A stretch of 64,000 bases of DNA from a bacterium (GTDB lineage Bacteria > Pseudomonadota > Alphaproteobacteria > Rhodobacterales > Rhodobacteraceae), in the NCBI GenBank assembly GCA_016124195.1, contig WGOE01000001.1:1-64000 (forward strand). The letters are read 5' to 3'. Positions 27,954 to 37,264 of this stretch are shown here, piece after piece; positions within the stretch are counted from its first letter, which is position 1, and every line of letters starts with the position of its first letter. The translations under genes and the position numbers were made by a program. Under the pieces are notes generated by a model that was not told the origin of the DNA, ran no database searches, and saw only the letters and a list, made by a program, of their open reading frames with translations.

Positions 27954-29002
27954 TGCCGGCTCGCGGTGGCCAGCGTCGCCGCGAAAGGATCGCTGTCGGG
28001 CGGCCACATCACGCTGGCCGCCGTCACGCCGATGTCTTTTGACGGCAGGATGTAGTCGAGCCGCAATCCCATGTGGCTTTTGGCGAAATAGGCGGTGTCA
28101 AGCGCCGGATCGCCCTTGTGGTGCGCATCGGTGTGACCCGAAGTGCCGCGCGGCGCGGGGTCTTGCAAAAGCGACAGGAGGGCGCGCAGCGGCCCGGTCT
28201 TGCCCTCGCCATCCTGGGGGTCGAGATTGGCCTCTCCCATCACGACGAAGGGGGCTTGCGGCGGCGGATAGGGCCCGGCAGAGGCCGGAACCTGCGGCAG
28301 ATCGCCCTGCAGGAGATGCAGCCACAGCGCGGTTTCATCCGCGTTGCGGCGGCCGTTGCGATCCTCGGGCCCGTCGAAGACCGGCGGCGTGGCGGCCCAG
28401 ACCAGAAGCCGCAGGGTCTTGCCCGGCGCATAGGTCAGGGGTATCTCGTAATGGCCCGAGGTAGACAGGCGCTGCAGGGCCCTGGCCTCGGGCGTCAGGT
28501 CGGGCGGCAGATCGGCGCCGGGCAGGTTGGCCCAGAGAAGGCCGGTGAAATCGCGGATCCCGGCCCGGTCGATCGGCAGACGCGACAGAAGCGCCATGCC
28601 CGCTTGCCCGGCAAAGCGCCCATAGGCCTGCGCATCGCGCGGCCCGTTCAGGGCGCCGTCGTGGTTCAGATCAAGCCCGGTCGGCACGCCGGTGTTGGGC
28701 CGCAGCGCCAGGGCATAGGGGTAGTCGAGCCCCTGCCCGCGCAGCCGGTCCTGCAAGGCGGCCAGCGCGCTGCCATCATAATCATAGTCGAAACCGGTCA
28801 GCAGCAGCACATCGGCGTCGAGCTTGCCGATCACCGCGACCCCGGCCTCGACCGCGGGCAGGTCCTTGCGGGTGAGGTGCTGCAGCAAAAGGCCCGGGCC
28901 GGATTGCGACATGCCGCAATCATAGGTCGCGACCACAACCTCGCGGGCATAGGCCGGCAGGGCCAGCAGCGAAGCCGCCACCAGAAGGCCAAGACATCTC
29001 AG
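27920..29002 (-). CDS. Exported endonuclease/exonuclease/phosphatase (EEP)-family protein
   Basis: About 360 residues. The EEP fold shows in VVATYDCGMSQSGPG at the N-terminus, VIGKLDADVLLLTGFDYDYDG, the GDxN-like site reading VVMGEANLDP, and LDYILPS near the end, closing with SRHYPASASL instead of a plain SDH motif. No ATG fits. The best start is CTG 29002, overlapping the TGA of the upstream gene by two bases; it opens at once on a tidy signal peptide (RCLGLLVAASLLALPAYA). An in-frame ATG at about 29126 would add ~40 polar residues. It is probably periplasmic, cleaving phosphodiesters or phosphate esters. Confidence 0.8.
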   Translation of the reverse strand: MRCLGLLVAASLLALPAYAREVVVATYDCGMSQSGPGLLLQHLTRKDLPAVEAGVAVIGKLDADVLLLTGFDYDYDGSALAALQDRLRGQGLDYPYALALRPNTGVPTGLDLNHDGALNGPRDAQAYGRFAGQAGMALLSRLPIDRAGIRDFTGLLWANLPGADLPPDLTPEARALQRLSTSGHYEIPLTYAPGKTLRLLVWAATPPVFDGPEDRNGRRNADETALWLHLLQGDLPQVPASAGPYPPPQAPFVVMGEANLDPQDGEGKTGPLRALLSLLQDPAPRGTSGHTDAHHKGDPALDTAYFAKSHMGLRLDYILPSKDIGVTAASVMWPPDSDPFAATLATASRHYPASASLTLP

Positions 29003-30006
29003 ACCGGCGCGTATTCGCCGCCCGCCTCGGAGGGAGTGCTGGCCTGACGGCGCGCCTGAATCATGTCGGCCACGCGCCCCATCGCGATGCCGCGCATGAA
29101 CAGGCTTGCCGGAAGGAAGGACCATAGTGTCAGCGCCCAGACAAGGGATTGCGGCGAGGTCGGACCGAAGGACTGAAATCCGATCGAAGCCATCCTTACC
29201 ATGGCGGGGGTCACGAAGGGCAGCAGAAAACCGATGGCGATGTTCCAGCGCGCATCGCGGTTGAGCCGAGCCACGACATCTCCGCCCGAGGTGGGGTCGA
29301 AGGTCGGCAGGTTGACCCAGACATTGAAGGGACGGTCGCGGCGCGGCCAACCGCCCAGCCGCAGCATCACCACAAAGAAGGCCAACGATATCAAAGAGAT
29401 GATATAGGATGTGCCGGCCGCGGTGCGCAATGCGCCGATCTGCGCCTCGGTCGCGTTCTCGGCCAGCATCTGCGTGGCGAGGCGCACCGGGCTATAGGGA
29501 AAGTCCATCGAGAACCCGGCCAGGGCACCGACCGCGTGGATCAGATCCGTCAGGGTCGAGGGATGCATGCGCCCCCGTTCGATCGCCGAAAGGCAGAAGA
29601 CGGTGAAGAACAACATCAGAAAGCGGATGCGGTTGAAGGGCGGCGCATCTCGGAACTCGACCAGGCCCGGATAGACGGCGCTGTATTCGACAAAGGTCAG
29701 CACGCCAATGAACAGCGCCACCAGGGCCACCATCTGCTGGCTGTCGACCCTTGTGTCGGCCAGCAGCACGGTCGGCGTGGCAATGACGAACATCACCAGC
29801 AAGGACCGCGTGATCGCCCCCGCGAGACGTGAAAACACTGCTCCTGCACCCTTCTGCCAGATGGACCGGATGCTTTGCCAGGCCCTTGTTCCGGCGATTT
29901 CCCGCACATTGTGGCGGATTGCCTCAATCTTGCCCAATTTGTGCCTACTTTCCCAAAACCTTGCAAGCGTCACGGGCACTAGGCCGCAGTTAAGTGGCGC
30001 TTTCAC
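28999..30006 (-). CDS. Multi-pass membrane protein, hypothetical
   Basis: A 335-residue protein with no recognised family. Hydrophobic segments lie at about 66-84, 90-110, 127-142, 200-218, 255-275 and 286-302, so perhaps six transmembrane helices, with a long polar N-terminus and a cytoplasmic arginine-rich C-terminus. It opens with GTG at 30006, and the true start may lie further in. It directly precedes, and overlaps by 4 bp, the exported EEP-family gene, so the two are probably translationally coupled and may work together at the inner membrane. Confidence 0.75.
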   Translation of the reverse strand: MKAPLNCGLVPVTLARFWESRHKLGKIEAIRHNVREIAGTRAWQSIRSIWQKGAGAVFSRLAGAITRSLLVMFVIATPTVLLADTRVDSQQMVALVALFIGVLTFVEYSAVYPGLVEFRDAPPFNRIRFLMLFFTVFCLSAIERGRMHPSTLTDLIHAVGALAGFSMDFPYSPVRLATQMLAENATEAQIGALRTAAGTSYIISLISLAFFVVMLRLGGWPRRDRPFNVWVNLPTFDPTSGGDVVARLNRDARWNIAIGFLLPFVTPAMVRMASIGFQSFGPTSPQSLVWALTLWSFLPASLFMRGIAMGRVADMIQARRQASTPSEAGGEYAPV

Positions 30007-30045
30007 GGTTCAGGTGTTGCAGGATTGAATCAATTTTGAGTTAAC

Positions 30046-30078
30046 AAAAAGGCAGAGCGGAGGGGTTTCCTCCGCTCT
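30046..30078 (-). terminator. Rho-independent terminator after leuD
   Basis: A perfect 10-bp stem AGAGCGGAGG/CCTCCGCTCT (30054-30078) with a 5-nt loop, followed on the minus strand by GCC and TTTTT. It lies 41 bp past the leuD stop codon and ends the leuD transcript before the membrane protein gene. Confidence 0.93.
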
Positions 30079-30119
30079 ACGCAAGATCTTGTGGTTGTTC
30101 GGCTTTTGGGCGCTTTTCG

Positions 30120-30725
30120 TCAGGCCCAGGGGCGCAGGGCCTGTGCCTTTTTCTCGAACTCGACGATGGAGGTGGCTTTCTCCATGGTCAGGCCGATGTC
30201 GTCGAGCCCGTTCAGGAGGCAATGCTTGCGGTGGCTGTCGATCTCGAAGTTGAAGACGCGGCCGTCCGAAGTTGTGACGGTCTGCGCCTCGAGGTCGATG
30301 GTCTGGCGGGCGTTGGCACCTTTCCGCGCGTCGTCCATCAGTACATCCACCACCTCTTGCGGCATCACGATGGGCAGGATGCCGTTCTTGAAGCAGTTGT
30401 TGTAGAAGATGTCGGCGAAAGAGGTGGAGATCACGCAGCGGATGCCGAAGTCCAGCAGAGCCCAGGGCGCATGTTCGCGCGAGGAACCGCAGCCGAAATT
30501 GTCGCCGGCGATGAGGATTTCCGCCTTGCGCCAGGCGGGCTGGTTCAGCACGAATTCAGGGATCTCGGCGCCGTCGAGCGTATAGCGCATCTCGTCGAAC
30601 AGGTTCTTGCCAAGGCCGGTGCGGGCGATGGTCTTCAGAAACTGCTTGGGGATGATCATGTCGGTGTCGATGTTGACCAGGGGCATGGGCGCCGCGATGC
30701 CGGTCAGCTTGGTGAATTTGTCCAT
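30120..30725 (-). CDS. leuD: 3-isopropylmalate dehydratase small subunit
   Basis: The swivel subunit of isopropylmalate isomerase (LeuCD), second step of leucine biosynthesis. Length 201 residues. Family marks: [16 protein letters not shown] near the start, [17 protein letters not shown] in the middle, and [29 protein letters not shown] precedes ATG 30725. It lies downstream of leuC on the same strand, but an opposite-strand gene sits in the gap between them; an intrinsic terminator follows it. Confidence 0.98.
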   Translation of the reverse strand: MDKFTKLTGIAAPMPLVNIDTDMIIPKQFLKTIARTGLGKNLFDEMRYTLDGAEIPEFVLNQPAWRKAEILIAGDNFGCGSSREHAPWALLDFGIRCVISTSFADIFYNNCFKNGILPIVMPQEVVDVLMDDARKGANARQTIDLEAQTVTTSDGRVFNFEIDSHRKHCLLNGLDDIGLTMEKATSIVEFEKKAQALRPWA

Positions 30726-30864
30726 GGGATTACCCTTTGAAGGAGGCAGGAAGCCCCAAAGGGGCCGCCCGTCGATTTGAATTGACCGATGGCGCCGCTT
30801 GCCCGGATGCTGCCCCGGCGGCCCGGCACGAAGCCAGCCGCGCCATCAGCGAAGGACAAGACAC

Positions 30865-31224
30865 ATGAGCGACATCATCGAGTGGGTTCTGGAGATGCAG
30901 ATTCAGGACGGGCAGGCCGACAAGGTCCAGCCCCTGGTGGACGAGATGGTGGCGGCCACCAGGGCCAGCGAACCGGGCGCGCTGCATTACGAATACTTCC
31001 TGAATGCCGACCGGACGCGCTGCACCGTCATCGAACGCTATGCCGACAATGCGGCCGTCAAGCAGCACCTGGCCAATTTCGGCACGCATTTCGCGACACG
31101 GTTCTTTGCGGCCTTTGCGCCGCTGCGCTTCGTGATCTATGGCCCGGCGGATGACGAGGTGCGCGCCGCCCTTGCGGGCAACGGCGCGACCTTTGAAAGC
31201 CGCATCGCGGGTTTTCACCGCTAG
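30865..31224 (+). CDS. Antibiotic-biosynthesis-monooxygenase (ABM) domain protein
   Basis: A 119-residue ferredoxin-like alpha/beta-barrel protein of the ABM/YgiN type. Typical pieces are KVQPLVDEMVAATRASEPG, LHYEYFLN, and TVIERYADNAAVKQHLANFG. Such proteins act as quinol or heme monooxygenases, or as small-molecule isomerases without cofactor; the substrate is unknown. AAGGACAAG before ATG 30865 fixes the start. It is unusual in lying on the plus strand inside the leuC-leuD interval. Confidence 0.87.
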   Translation: MSDIIEWVLEMQIQDGQADKVQPLVDEMVAATRASEPGALHYEYFLNADRTRCTVIERYADNAAVKQHLANFGTHFATRFFAAFAPLRFVIYGPADDEVRAALAGNGATFESRIAGFHR

Positions 31225-31238
31225 GCCACAGGGCACGG

Positions 31239-32642
31239 TCACATCACGTCCCGCACATCGGTCAGATGCCCGGTGATCGCGGCGGCCGCGGCCATGGCGG
31301 GGGACAGGAGGTGGGTGCGCCCGCCCCTGCCCTGACGGCCTTCGAAGTTGCGGTTCGAGGTGGCGGCACAGCGTTCACCCGGCGCCAGTTGGTCGGGGTT
31401 CATCGCAAGGCACATCGAACATCCCGCCAGTCGCCATTCGAAGCCCGCGTCGATGAAGATCTGGGCCAGGCCCTCTTCCTCGGCCTGGGCGCGGACGAGG
31501 CCCGACCCCGGGACGACCATGGCGCGCTTCACGCTGATCTTCTTGCCCTTCAGGATCGCGGCCGCGGCGCGCAGATCCTCGATCCGGCCATTGGTGCAGG
31601 AGCCGATGAAGACCGTGTCGATCTTGATGTCGGACAGTTTCATGCCGGGCGTCAGGCCCATGTAGTCGAGCGAGCGCTGCACGGCCTCGACCTTGCCGCC
31701 GTGGAAATCGGCGGGCGAGGGCACGGTGCCGGTGATCGGCAGCACGTCCTCGGGCGAGGTGCCCCAGGTGACGACGGGGGCGATGTCTTCGCCCTTGAGG
31801 GTGATGACCTTGTCCCAATGAGCGTCGTCATCGCTGAACAGGGTCTTCCAATAGGCCACGGCGGCCTCCCATGCCGCACCTTTCGGCGCGTGGGGGCGGC
31901 CCATGCAATAGGCGAAGGTCTTTTCATCCGGCGCGATCAGGCCGGCGCGGGCGCCGCCTTCGATCGCCATGTTGCAGACGGTCATGCGGCCTTCCATCGA
32001 CAGCTCGCGGATCGCCTGACCGCAGTATTCGATGACATAGCCGGTGCCGCCCGCGGTGCCGGTGGCGCCGATGACCGAAAGGGTTATGTCCTTGGCGGTG
32101 ACGCCGGGGCGCAGGGAGCCGGTGATTTCCACCTTGAAATTCTTGGCCTTGCGCTGGATCAGGGTCTGGGTCGCCAGAACGTGTTCAACCTCGGACGTGC
32201 CGATGCCATGGGCCAGCGCGCCAAAGGCGCCGTGGGTGGCTGTGTGGCTGTCGCCGCAGACCACGGTCATGCCGGGCAGGGTCCAGCCCTGTTCCGGGCC
32301 GACGATATGCACGATGCCCTGGCGGATATCCGACACCGGATAGTAGTTGATGCCGAAATCCTTGGCGTTCTTGTCCAAGGCCTCGACCTGGATGCGGCTG
32401 TCCTCGGTCATCGTGGCGGCATTGGCGCGGTCGAGCGTGGTGGGCACGTTGTGATCGGGCACCGCGATGGTCTTGGCCGGCGCGCGGACCTTGCGGCCGG
32501 TCATGCGCAAGCCTTCAAAGGCCTGCGGGCTGGTCACTTCATGAACCAGATGGCGGTCGATATAGAGCAGGCAGGTGCCGTCTTCGGCCTGATCAACCAG
32601 ATGGTCGTCCCAGATTTTGTCGTAGAGGGTGCGAGCGGTCAT
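31239..32642 (-). CDS. leuC: 3-isopropylmalate dehydratase large subunit
   Basis: The catalytic [4Fe-4S] aconitase-family subunit of isopropylmalate isomerase, paired with LeuD. Length 467 residues. Iron-sulfur ligands are in [11 protein letters not shown] and [11 protein letters not shown]; the family start [12 protein letters not shown] and [20 protein letters not shown] are also present. ATG 32642 is preceded by GAGAGAGCC. It shares the strand with leuD and leuB, but each is separated by other genes. Confidence 0.98.
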   Translation of the reverse strand: MTARTLYDKIWDDHLVDQAEDGTCLLYIDRHLVHEVTSPQAFEGLRMTGRKVRAPAKTIAVPDHNVPTTLDRANAATMTEDSRIQVEALDKNAKDFGINYYPVSDIRQGIVHIVGPEQGWTLPGMTVVCGDSHTATHGAFGALAHGIGTSEVEHVLATQTLIQRKAKNFKVEITGSLRPGVTAKDITLSVIGATGTAGGTGYVIEYCGQAIRELSMEGRMTVCNMAIEGGARAGLIAPDEKTFAYCMGRPHAPKGAAWEAAVAYWKTLFSDDDAHWDKVITLKGEDIAPVVTWGTSPEDVLPITGTVPSPADFHGGKVEAVQRSLDYMGLTPGMKLSDIKIDTVFIGSCTNGRIEDLRAAAAILKGKKISVKRAMVVPGSGLVRAQAEEEGLAQIFIDAGFEWRLAGCSMCLAMNPDQLAPGERCAATSNRNFEGRQGRGGRTHLLSPAMAAAAAITGHLTDVRDVM

Positions 32643-32883
32643 GGCTCTCTCTTTTCAGCGATTGGAATGGGAATGGGCTAAACCCGCGCAAGGGCGCGGG
32701 GCACGTCAGGACGCAAGGTCAAAGGCGTGCGAGGACAGACCGCAGTCGCTGCGTGAAACGCCAAGGCAGGCGCGCATGATCGGCTATGTCGAAAAAGCGA
32801 TACATGAGAGGTCAATACGCCGAACAGGGCGCGCTTTCAAGCCGGCTGGCCTTCCGGACCCGGCCAAAGATGGCCGAGGCCGG

Positions 32884-33042
32884 TCAGAAACCGGCGAATT
32901 TGCCGCGGGCAATCTCGCGCTCGCGGAATTCAAGGTCATAGCGGCTGACCGATCCGTCGAGATAGGCGCGCTCGCGTTCGGCGCGGCTTGGCAGGGCCGG
33001 AAAGATTCGGCGGAAGATGCGGATGATCGAAGGGTGCGTCAT
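32884..33042 (-). CDS. DUF3563-like small protein
   Basis: A 52-residue basic protein: MTHPSIIRIFRRIFPALPSR, then AYLDGSVSRYDLEFREREI. The YL-xx-S-x-x-DLE pattern is that of DUF3563, a family of very short proteins of unknown function common in proteobacteria. ATG 33042 has GGAG ten bases upstream. The 241-bp stretch between it and leuC contains no further gene I can support, and presumably carries the leuC promoter. Confidence 0.75.
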   Translation of the reverse strand: MTHPSIIRIFRRIFPALPSRAERERAYLDGSVSRYDLEFREREIARGKFAGF

Positions 33043-33195
33043 GGCTGTAACTCCAGATATCCTCCCTGCCATCCATATGGCGCCACGCGGCCGAGGCTGC
33101 CAGTCCGTCAGGCGGGATGACGCCTTGCAGCCTGTGCATGACGTGATCGCGGGTCGAATTGCATTGCCGGTGGACCCGTGCCAGAAACAGGCAGC

Positions 33196-34590
33196 ATGGA
33201 CACGATCAACCCGGACATCCTGGCGAGCGCGAACGACCTGCTCTTGCAGGTGACGGCCTTCATTCATTCGCTGGTGCTGCCGTCGCGGCTGTTTCAGGTC
33301 GGCCTCGTGCTGGTGCTTTTTCTGGCGGCCACGCTGATCCGCAATGTCGCAGCGCCGCGGGTCGAGGCCTATCTGCGCGGGCTTGAGGGCGTTCCGCTGC
33401 AGCGCATGCGCATTTACGCCATTCTCAAACGGCGGATTCGCGGCATCAGTTTCGTCATCCTGTCCTGGGTCGCGGTGGGGGTGATCGAGCAGCTGTCGAT
33501 CTACCCGTCGCGGCGCTATCTGGTGGTGATCGCGGCGACGGTCGCCACGGCCTGGGTGCTGATCGGCCTCGTGACGCGGGTGATCCGCAATCCCTTCCTG
33601 CGGCGGGTCGTGACCTGGGCCGGCTGGATCTATGTGACCCTGCAGTACACGGGCTTTCTGGGCGCGGCGACGGATTTTCTGGACTCGCTCGGCATCACGC
33701 TGGGCGATGTGCGGGTGACGGTGCTGGGCGTGCTGCGCGCCCTGGTGGTTTCGGCGGTGCTGATCTCTGCCGCCCGGATGATCACCCAGACGATCACGCG
33801 GCGGCTGGCCAAGAACAACGACATCTCGCCCTCGGTCGGCGTGCTGGCGGTCAAGCTGGTGCAGATCGTGATGTATTCCGCGGCGGCCTATCTGGGGCTG
33901 AAGGCCCTGGGCTTCGACCTGACCGGCCTTGCCGTCCTGTCGGGCGCCATCGGCGTGGGTCTGGGCTTTGGCCTGCAGAAGGTCGTCTCGAACCTCGTCT
34001 CGGGCGTGATCATCCTGATGGATGAAAGCATCAAGCCGGGCGATGTGATCAGCATCGGCGACACCTTCGGCTGGATCGCCTCGCTGGGCGCGCGCTATGT
34101 GTCGGTCGTCACCCGCGACGGGAGGGAATATCTGATCCCGAACGAGGATCTGATCACCGGCCAGGTGGTGAACTGGTCGCACAGCAGCGATCTGGTGCGG
34201 CTGGACATCAATTTCGGCACGTCTTACAGCGACGACCCCCATGCCGTGCGCCGCGTGGCGGCAGAGGCCGCGCGCTCGGTGCCGCGGGTGCTCAAGACCT
34301 CGGACCCGGTCTGCCATGTGACGGGCTTTGGCGACAGTTCGGTCGATTACGTCCTGCGCTTCTGGATCAGCGATCCGCGCGAAGGGCTGACCAATGTGCG
34401 CGGCCAGGTGTTCCTGGCACTCTGGGATGCCTTCAAGCGCGAAGGCTTCACCATCCCCTTCCCGCAGCGCGAGGTCCTGATGCTCAACCCTACAGCTCCG
34501 CGGCCCGATGCCGGCAAAGAACTTGACGGCAGGGACTGGACCCCGCCCACAAATGCCGATATGGGGCGCGCTGCATCTTCGGAACGTTGA
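33196..34590 (+). CDS. Mechanosensitive ion channel (MscS family)
   Basis: A 464-residue inner-membrane channel that releases solutes on hypo-osmotic shock. About five hydrophobic segments precede the pore helix, which reads GAIGVGLGFGLQKVVSNLVS, the glycine/alanine pattern of MscS TM3. The beta domain follows with DESIKPGDVISIGDTFGWI and the RDGREYLIPNEDLIT element, then the C-terminal alpha/beta vestibule. The N-terminal extension makes it longer than E. coli MscS (286 residues), like YbdG/MscM-type members. ATG 33196 is preferred to the upstream GTG 33178. Confidence 0.94.
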   Translation: MDTINPDILASANDLLLQVTAFIHSLVLPSRLFQVGLVLVLFLAATLIRNVAAPRVEAYLRGLEGVPLQRMRIYAILKRRIRGISFVILSWVAVGVIEQLSIYPSRRYLVVIAATVATAWVLIGLVTRVIRNPFLRRVVTWAGWIYVTLQYTGFLGAATDFLDSLGITLGDVRVTVLGVLRALVVSAVLISAARMITQTITRRLAKNNDISPSVGVLAVKLVQIVMYSAAAYLGLKALGFDLTGLAVLSGAIGVGLGFGLQKVVSNLVSGVIILMDESIKPGDVISIGDTFGWIASLGARYVSVVTRDGREYLIPNEDLITGQVVNWSHSSDLVRLDINFGTSYSDDPHAVRRVAAEAARSVPRVLKTSDPVCHVTGFGDSSVDYVLRFWISDPREGLTNVRGQVFLALWDAFKREGFTIPFPQREVLMLNPTAPRPDAGKELDGRDWTPPTNADMGRAASSER

Positions 34591-34693
34591 GATTACCGAC
34601 CTCTGGTGCTAGTCTGTCATTCAAGCATCGCGGATTGCGCGATGCGCCTTACCGGAGGACGATGTCCTGTCTCATTCAGACCCTGCGACCGGA

Positions 34694-35092
34694 TTGCCGG
34701 TCGGTCCTCGCGCAGAGCGCGTGAGCGCGCCCAGCTACACTTCCGAAGAGGTTCTGGCCACCGCGCTGGCCTCGCTTGAGGATGACAAGGCCGAGGATAT
34801 CGTGCAGATCGACCTGCGCGGCCGGTCGGACGTGGCCGATTACATGGTGATCTGCTCGGGCCGGTCGTCGCGTCAGGTGGCCTCGATCTCGGAAAAGCTG
34901 GTGGACCGGCTGAAGCAGCAGTTCCGTTTCACCGCCAAGATGGAAGGCAAGGAAACCGGCGACTGGGTGCTGATCGACGGCAGCGACGTGATCATCCATG
35001 TCTTCCGGCCCGAGGTGCGCGACTTCTACCAGCTGGAAAAGATGTGGATGCCCTCGGCGGCGCATCGGACGGATTCCGGCGCGGCGGTCTGA
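34694..35092 (+). CDS. rsfS: Ribosomal silencing factor RsfS
   Basis: Binds ribosomal protein L14 (uL14) and blocks subunit joining in starvation. The Iojap-type fold is clear: DIVQIDLRGRSDVADYMVICSG, SRQVASISEKLVDRLK, GDWVLIDGSDVIIHVF and RDFYQLEKMW. The start is unsettled: no ATG is in frame. TTG 34694 is used here; CTG 34667 has GGAGG eight bases upstream, and GTG 34721 is a shorter choice. It is first in the rsfS-rlmH-gpmI-envC-ctpA-rppH run, with rlmH 6 bp downstream. Confidence 0.95.
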   Translation: MPVGPRAERVSAPSYTSEEVLATALASLEDDKAEDIVQIDLRGRSDVADYMVICSGRSSRQVASISEKLVDRLKQQFRFTAKMEGKETGDWVLIDGSDVIIHVFRPEVRDFYQLEKMWMPSAAHRTDSGAAV

Positions 35093-35098
35093 GGCGGC

Positions 35099-35569
35099 AT
35101 GCGGCTGCATCTGATCGCAGTCGGGCGGCTGCGGGCTGGGCCTGAACGCGTTCTGGTGGACGATTACCTGCAAAGGCTGGACCGGACCGGGCGGCCTCTG
35201 GGCCTTGGCCCCGCGGTCGAGCATGAGGTCGAGGACAAGAAGAACCTTGGCATGGCGGCGGAGGCCGAGCTTCTGGCCCGCGCGGTGCCGGCCGGGGCGG
35301 TTCTGGTGACGCTGGACGAACGCGGCAAGCTGCTGACATCGCCCGAATTCGCGGCCCTGCTGGCCAAGTGGCGCGATGGCGGGCGGCAGGATGTGGCCTT
35401 CGTGATCGGCGGGGCGGATGGCATTGATCCTTCCTTGCGGGCCCGGGCCGAGGCCTCGGTCAGTTTCGGCGCGATGGTCTGGCCGCATATGCTGGTGCGG
35501 GTGATGCTGGCCGAACAATTGTACCGGGCCGCCACGATCCTGGGCGGCGGACCGTATCACAGGGCGTGA
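35099..35569 (+). CDS. rlmH: 23S rRNA (pseudouridine-1915-N3)-methyltransferase
   Basis: A SPOUT-class methyltransferase that methylates pseudouridine 1915 in helix 69 of 23S rRNA on assembled ribosomes. Length 156 residues, as usual. Motifs: LHLIAVGRLRAGPE at the start, VTLDERGKLLTSPEFA, the SAM-knot FVIGGADGIDPSL, and the C-terminal MVWPHMLVRVMLAEQLYRA. It lies 6 bp after rsfS, its common neighbour across bacteria. Confidence 0.98.
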   Translation: MRLHLIAVGRLRAGPERVLVDDYLQRLDRTGRPLGLGPAVEHEVEDKKNLGMAAEAELLARAVPAGAVLVTLDERGKLLTSPEFAALLAKWRDGGRQDVAFVIGGADGIDPSLRARAEASVSFGAMVWPHMLVRVMLAEQLYRAATILGGGPYHRA

Positions 35570-35740
35570 CGCCGGACGGGCCCGGCCTCAGGGCTGGCTG
35601 TCTGCGGGGAGATGTCACGCCCTGGCCGCGCCTGGCACGGAATGGGCGGCAAGGGGCACAGAGGGGCCGGTTCGCGCTGCATCTTGTTGTTCTTGGCGCG
35701 CCGCAGCCCTATGAACGCAGAGAATAAGGTGGAGACGATG

Positions 35741-37264
35741 ATGACCCAATTCAAACCCGTGGTGCTGTGCATTCTGGATGGCTGGGGGATCGGCTCTGAC
35801 CCGGCGGTATCGGCGCCGGCCCAGGCCCATGTGCCGAACTACAACCGGCTTTGGTCGACCCGCCCGCATTCCACGCTGACCACCTTCGGGCCGGATGTGG
35901 GGCTGCCGACCGGGCAGATGGGCAATTCCGAGGTCGGTCACACCAACATCGGCGCGGGCCGCGTGGTGGCGATGGACCTTGGCGCCATTGACCTGGCAAT
36001 CGAGGACGGCTCGTTTGCCAGGAACGCGGCGCTGGTCGCCTTCATCGCAGCGCTCAAGGCCAGCGGCGGGACGGCGCATCTGATGGGCGTCATCTCGGAC
36101 GGCGGGGTACATGGCCATATCAGCCATGTGCTGGCCGCCTGTCGCGCGATTGAGGCCGAGGGGGTTCCGGTTGCCCTGCACGCCATCACCGACGGCCGCG
36201 ACGTGGCGCCCAACTCGGCCGCGCGCTTCATCGAGGCGCTGATGCAGGGCCTGCCCGAGGGCGCCCGCGTCGCCACCGTGATCGGCCGCTATTGGGCGAT
36301 GGATCGCGACAACCGCTGGGACAGGGTCGAGCGCGCCTATCAGGCCATCGTGATGGCCGCGGGCGCACATGCCATCACGCCGCAGGATGCGGTTGCGGCC
36401 TCTTATGCGGCGGAGACGATGGATGAATTCGTGGCCCCGACCGTGATCGGCGAATACGAGGGGGCCAAGGACGGCGACGGGTTCTTCTGCCTCAACTTCC
36501 GGTCGGACCGCGCGCGCGAGCTTTTGTCGGCGCTGGGCGATCCGGCTTTCGACGGGTTCGAGGCGGGCAAGCGGCCGGTCTGGGCCGCGATGCTGGGGAT
36601 GGTGGAATATTCGACCGCACACAACGGCTACATGACCACGGCCTTCCCGCCGCGGTCGCTGCCCAACACGATCGGCGAATGGGTGGCGCGCCACGGTCTG
36701 ACCCAGCTCCGCCTCGCCGAGACCGAGAAATACCCCCATGTCACCTTCTTTCTGAACGGTGGGCGCGAGGTGCCCTTTGCCGGCGAAGACCGCTACATGG
36801 CGCCCTCGCCCAAGGTCGCGACCTATGACCTGCAGCCGGAGATGAGCGCCGCCGAGGTGGCCGACAATCTGGTGAAGGGAATCGAGCGCGGCTACGATCT
36901 GATCGTGGTGAACTTCGCCAATCCGGACATGGTGGGCCACACCGGCAGCCTGCCCGCGGCGATCAGGGCCTGCGAGGCGGTCGATCTGGGTCTGGGTCTG
37001 GCGCTCGCCGCGCTGGACCGGGTTGGCGGGGCGATGATCATCACCGCCGATCACGGCAACTGCGAGTTAATGGTCGATCCGGTGACGGGCGGCCCGCACA
37101 CCTCGCATACCACCAACCCGGTACCGGTCATTCTGGTCGGCGGGCCGGTGGGGGCGAAGTTGCGCGACGGTGGGCGGCTGGCCGACCTGGCGCCGACCCT
37201 GCTGGAATTGATGGGCCTGCCGCAACCGGCCGAAATGACCGGAAAGAGCCTGCTTCTGGCATGA
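35741..37264 (+). CDS. gpmI: 2,3-bisphosphoglycerate-independent phosphoglycerate mutase
   Basis: The Mn-dependent interconversion of 3- and 2-phosphoglycerate in glycolysis. It is an alkaline-phosphatase-superfamily enzyme of 507 residues. The phosphoserine nucleophile is Ser63 in MGNSEVGHTNIGAGR; metal ligands include Asp13 in ILDGWG, and DMVGHTG and TADHGNCE near the C-terminus. ATG 35741 has GGAG at the right spacing (6 nt) and gives TQFKPVVLCILDGWG; ATG 35738 is one codon longer. The stop overlaps the envC start (ATGA). Confidence 0.97.
   Translation: MTQFKPVVLCILDGWGIGSDPAVSAPAQAHVPNYNRLWSTRPHSTLTTFGPDVGLPTGQMGNSEVGHTNIGAGRVVAMDLGAIDLAIEDGSFARNAALVAFIAALKASGGTAHLMGVISDGGVHGHISHVLAACRAIEAEGVPVALHAITDGRDVAPNSAARFIEALMQGLPEGARVATVIGRYWAMDRDNRWDRVERAYQAIVMAAGAHAITPQDAVAASYAAETMDEFVAPTVIGEYEGAKDGDGFFCLNFRSDRARELLSALGDPAFDGFEAGKRPVWAAMLGMVEYSTAHNGYMTTAFPPRSLPNTIGEWVARHGLTQLRLAETEKYPHVTFFLNGGREVPFAGEDRYMAPSPKVATYDLQPEMSAAEVADNLVKGIERGYDLIVVNFANPDMVGHTGSLPAAIRACEAVDLGLGLALAALDRVGGAMIITADHGNCELMVDPVTGGPHTSHTTNPVPVILVGGPVGAKLRDGGRLADLAPTLLELMGLPQPAEMTGKSLLLA

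Noticed and set aside
32629-33120. 163-codon plus-strand frame between leuC and MscS
   Set aside because: Starts inside leuC, no domain, and is antisense to the DUF3563-like gene.
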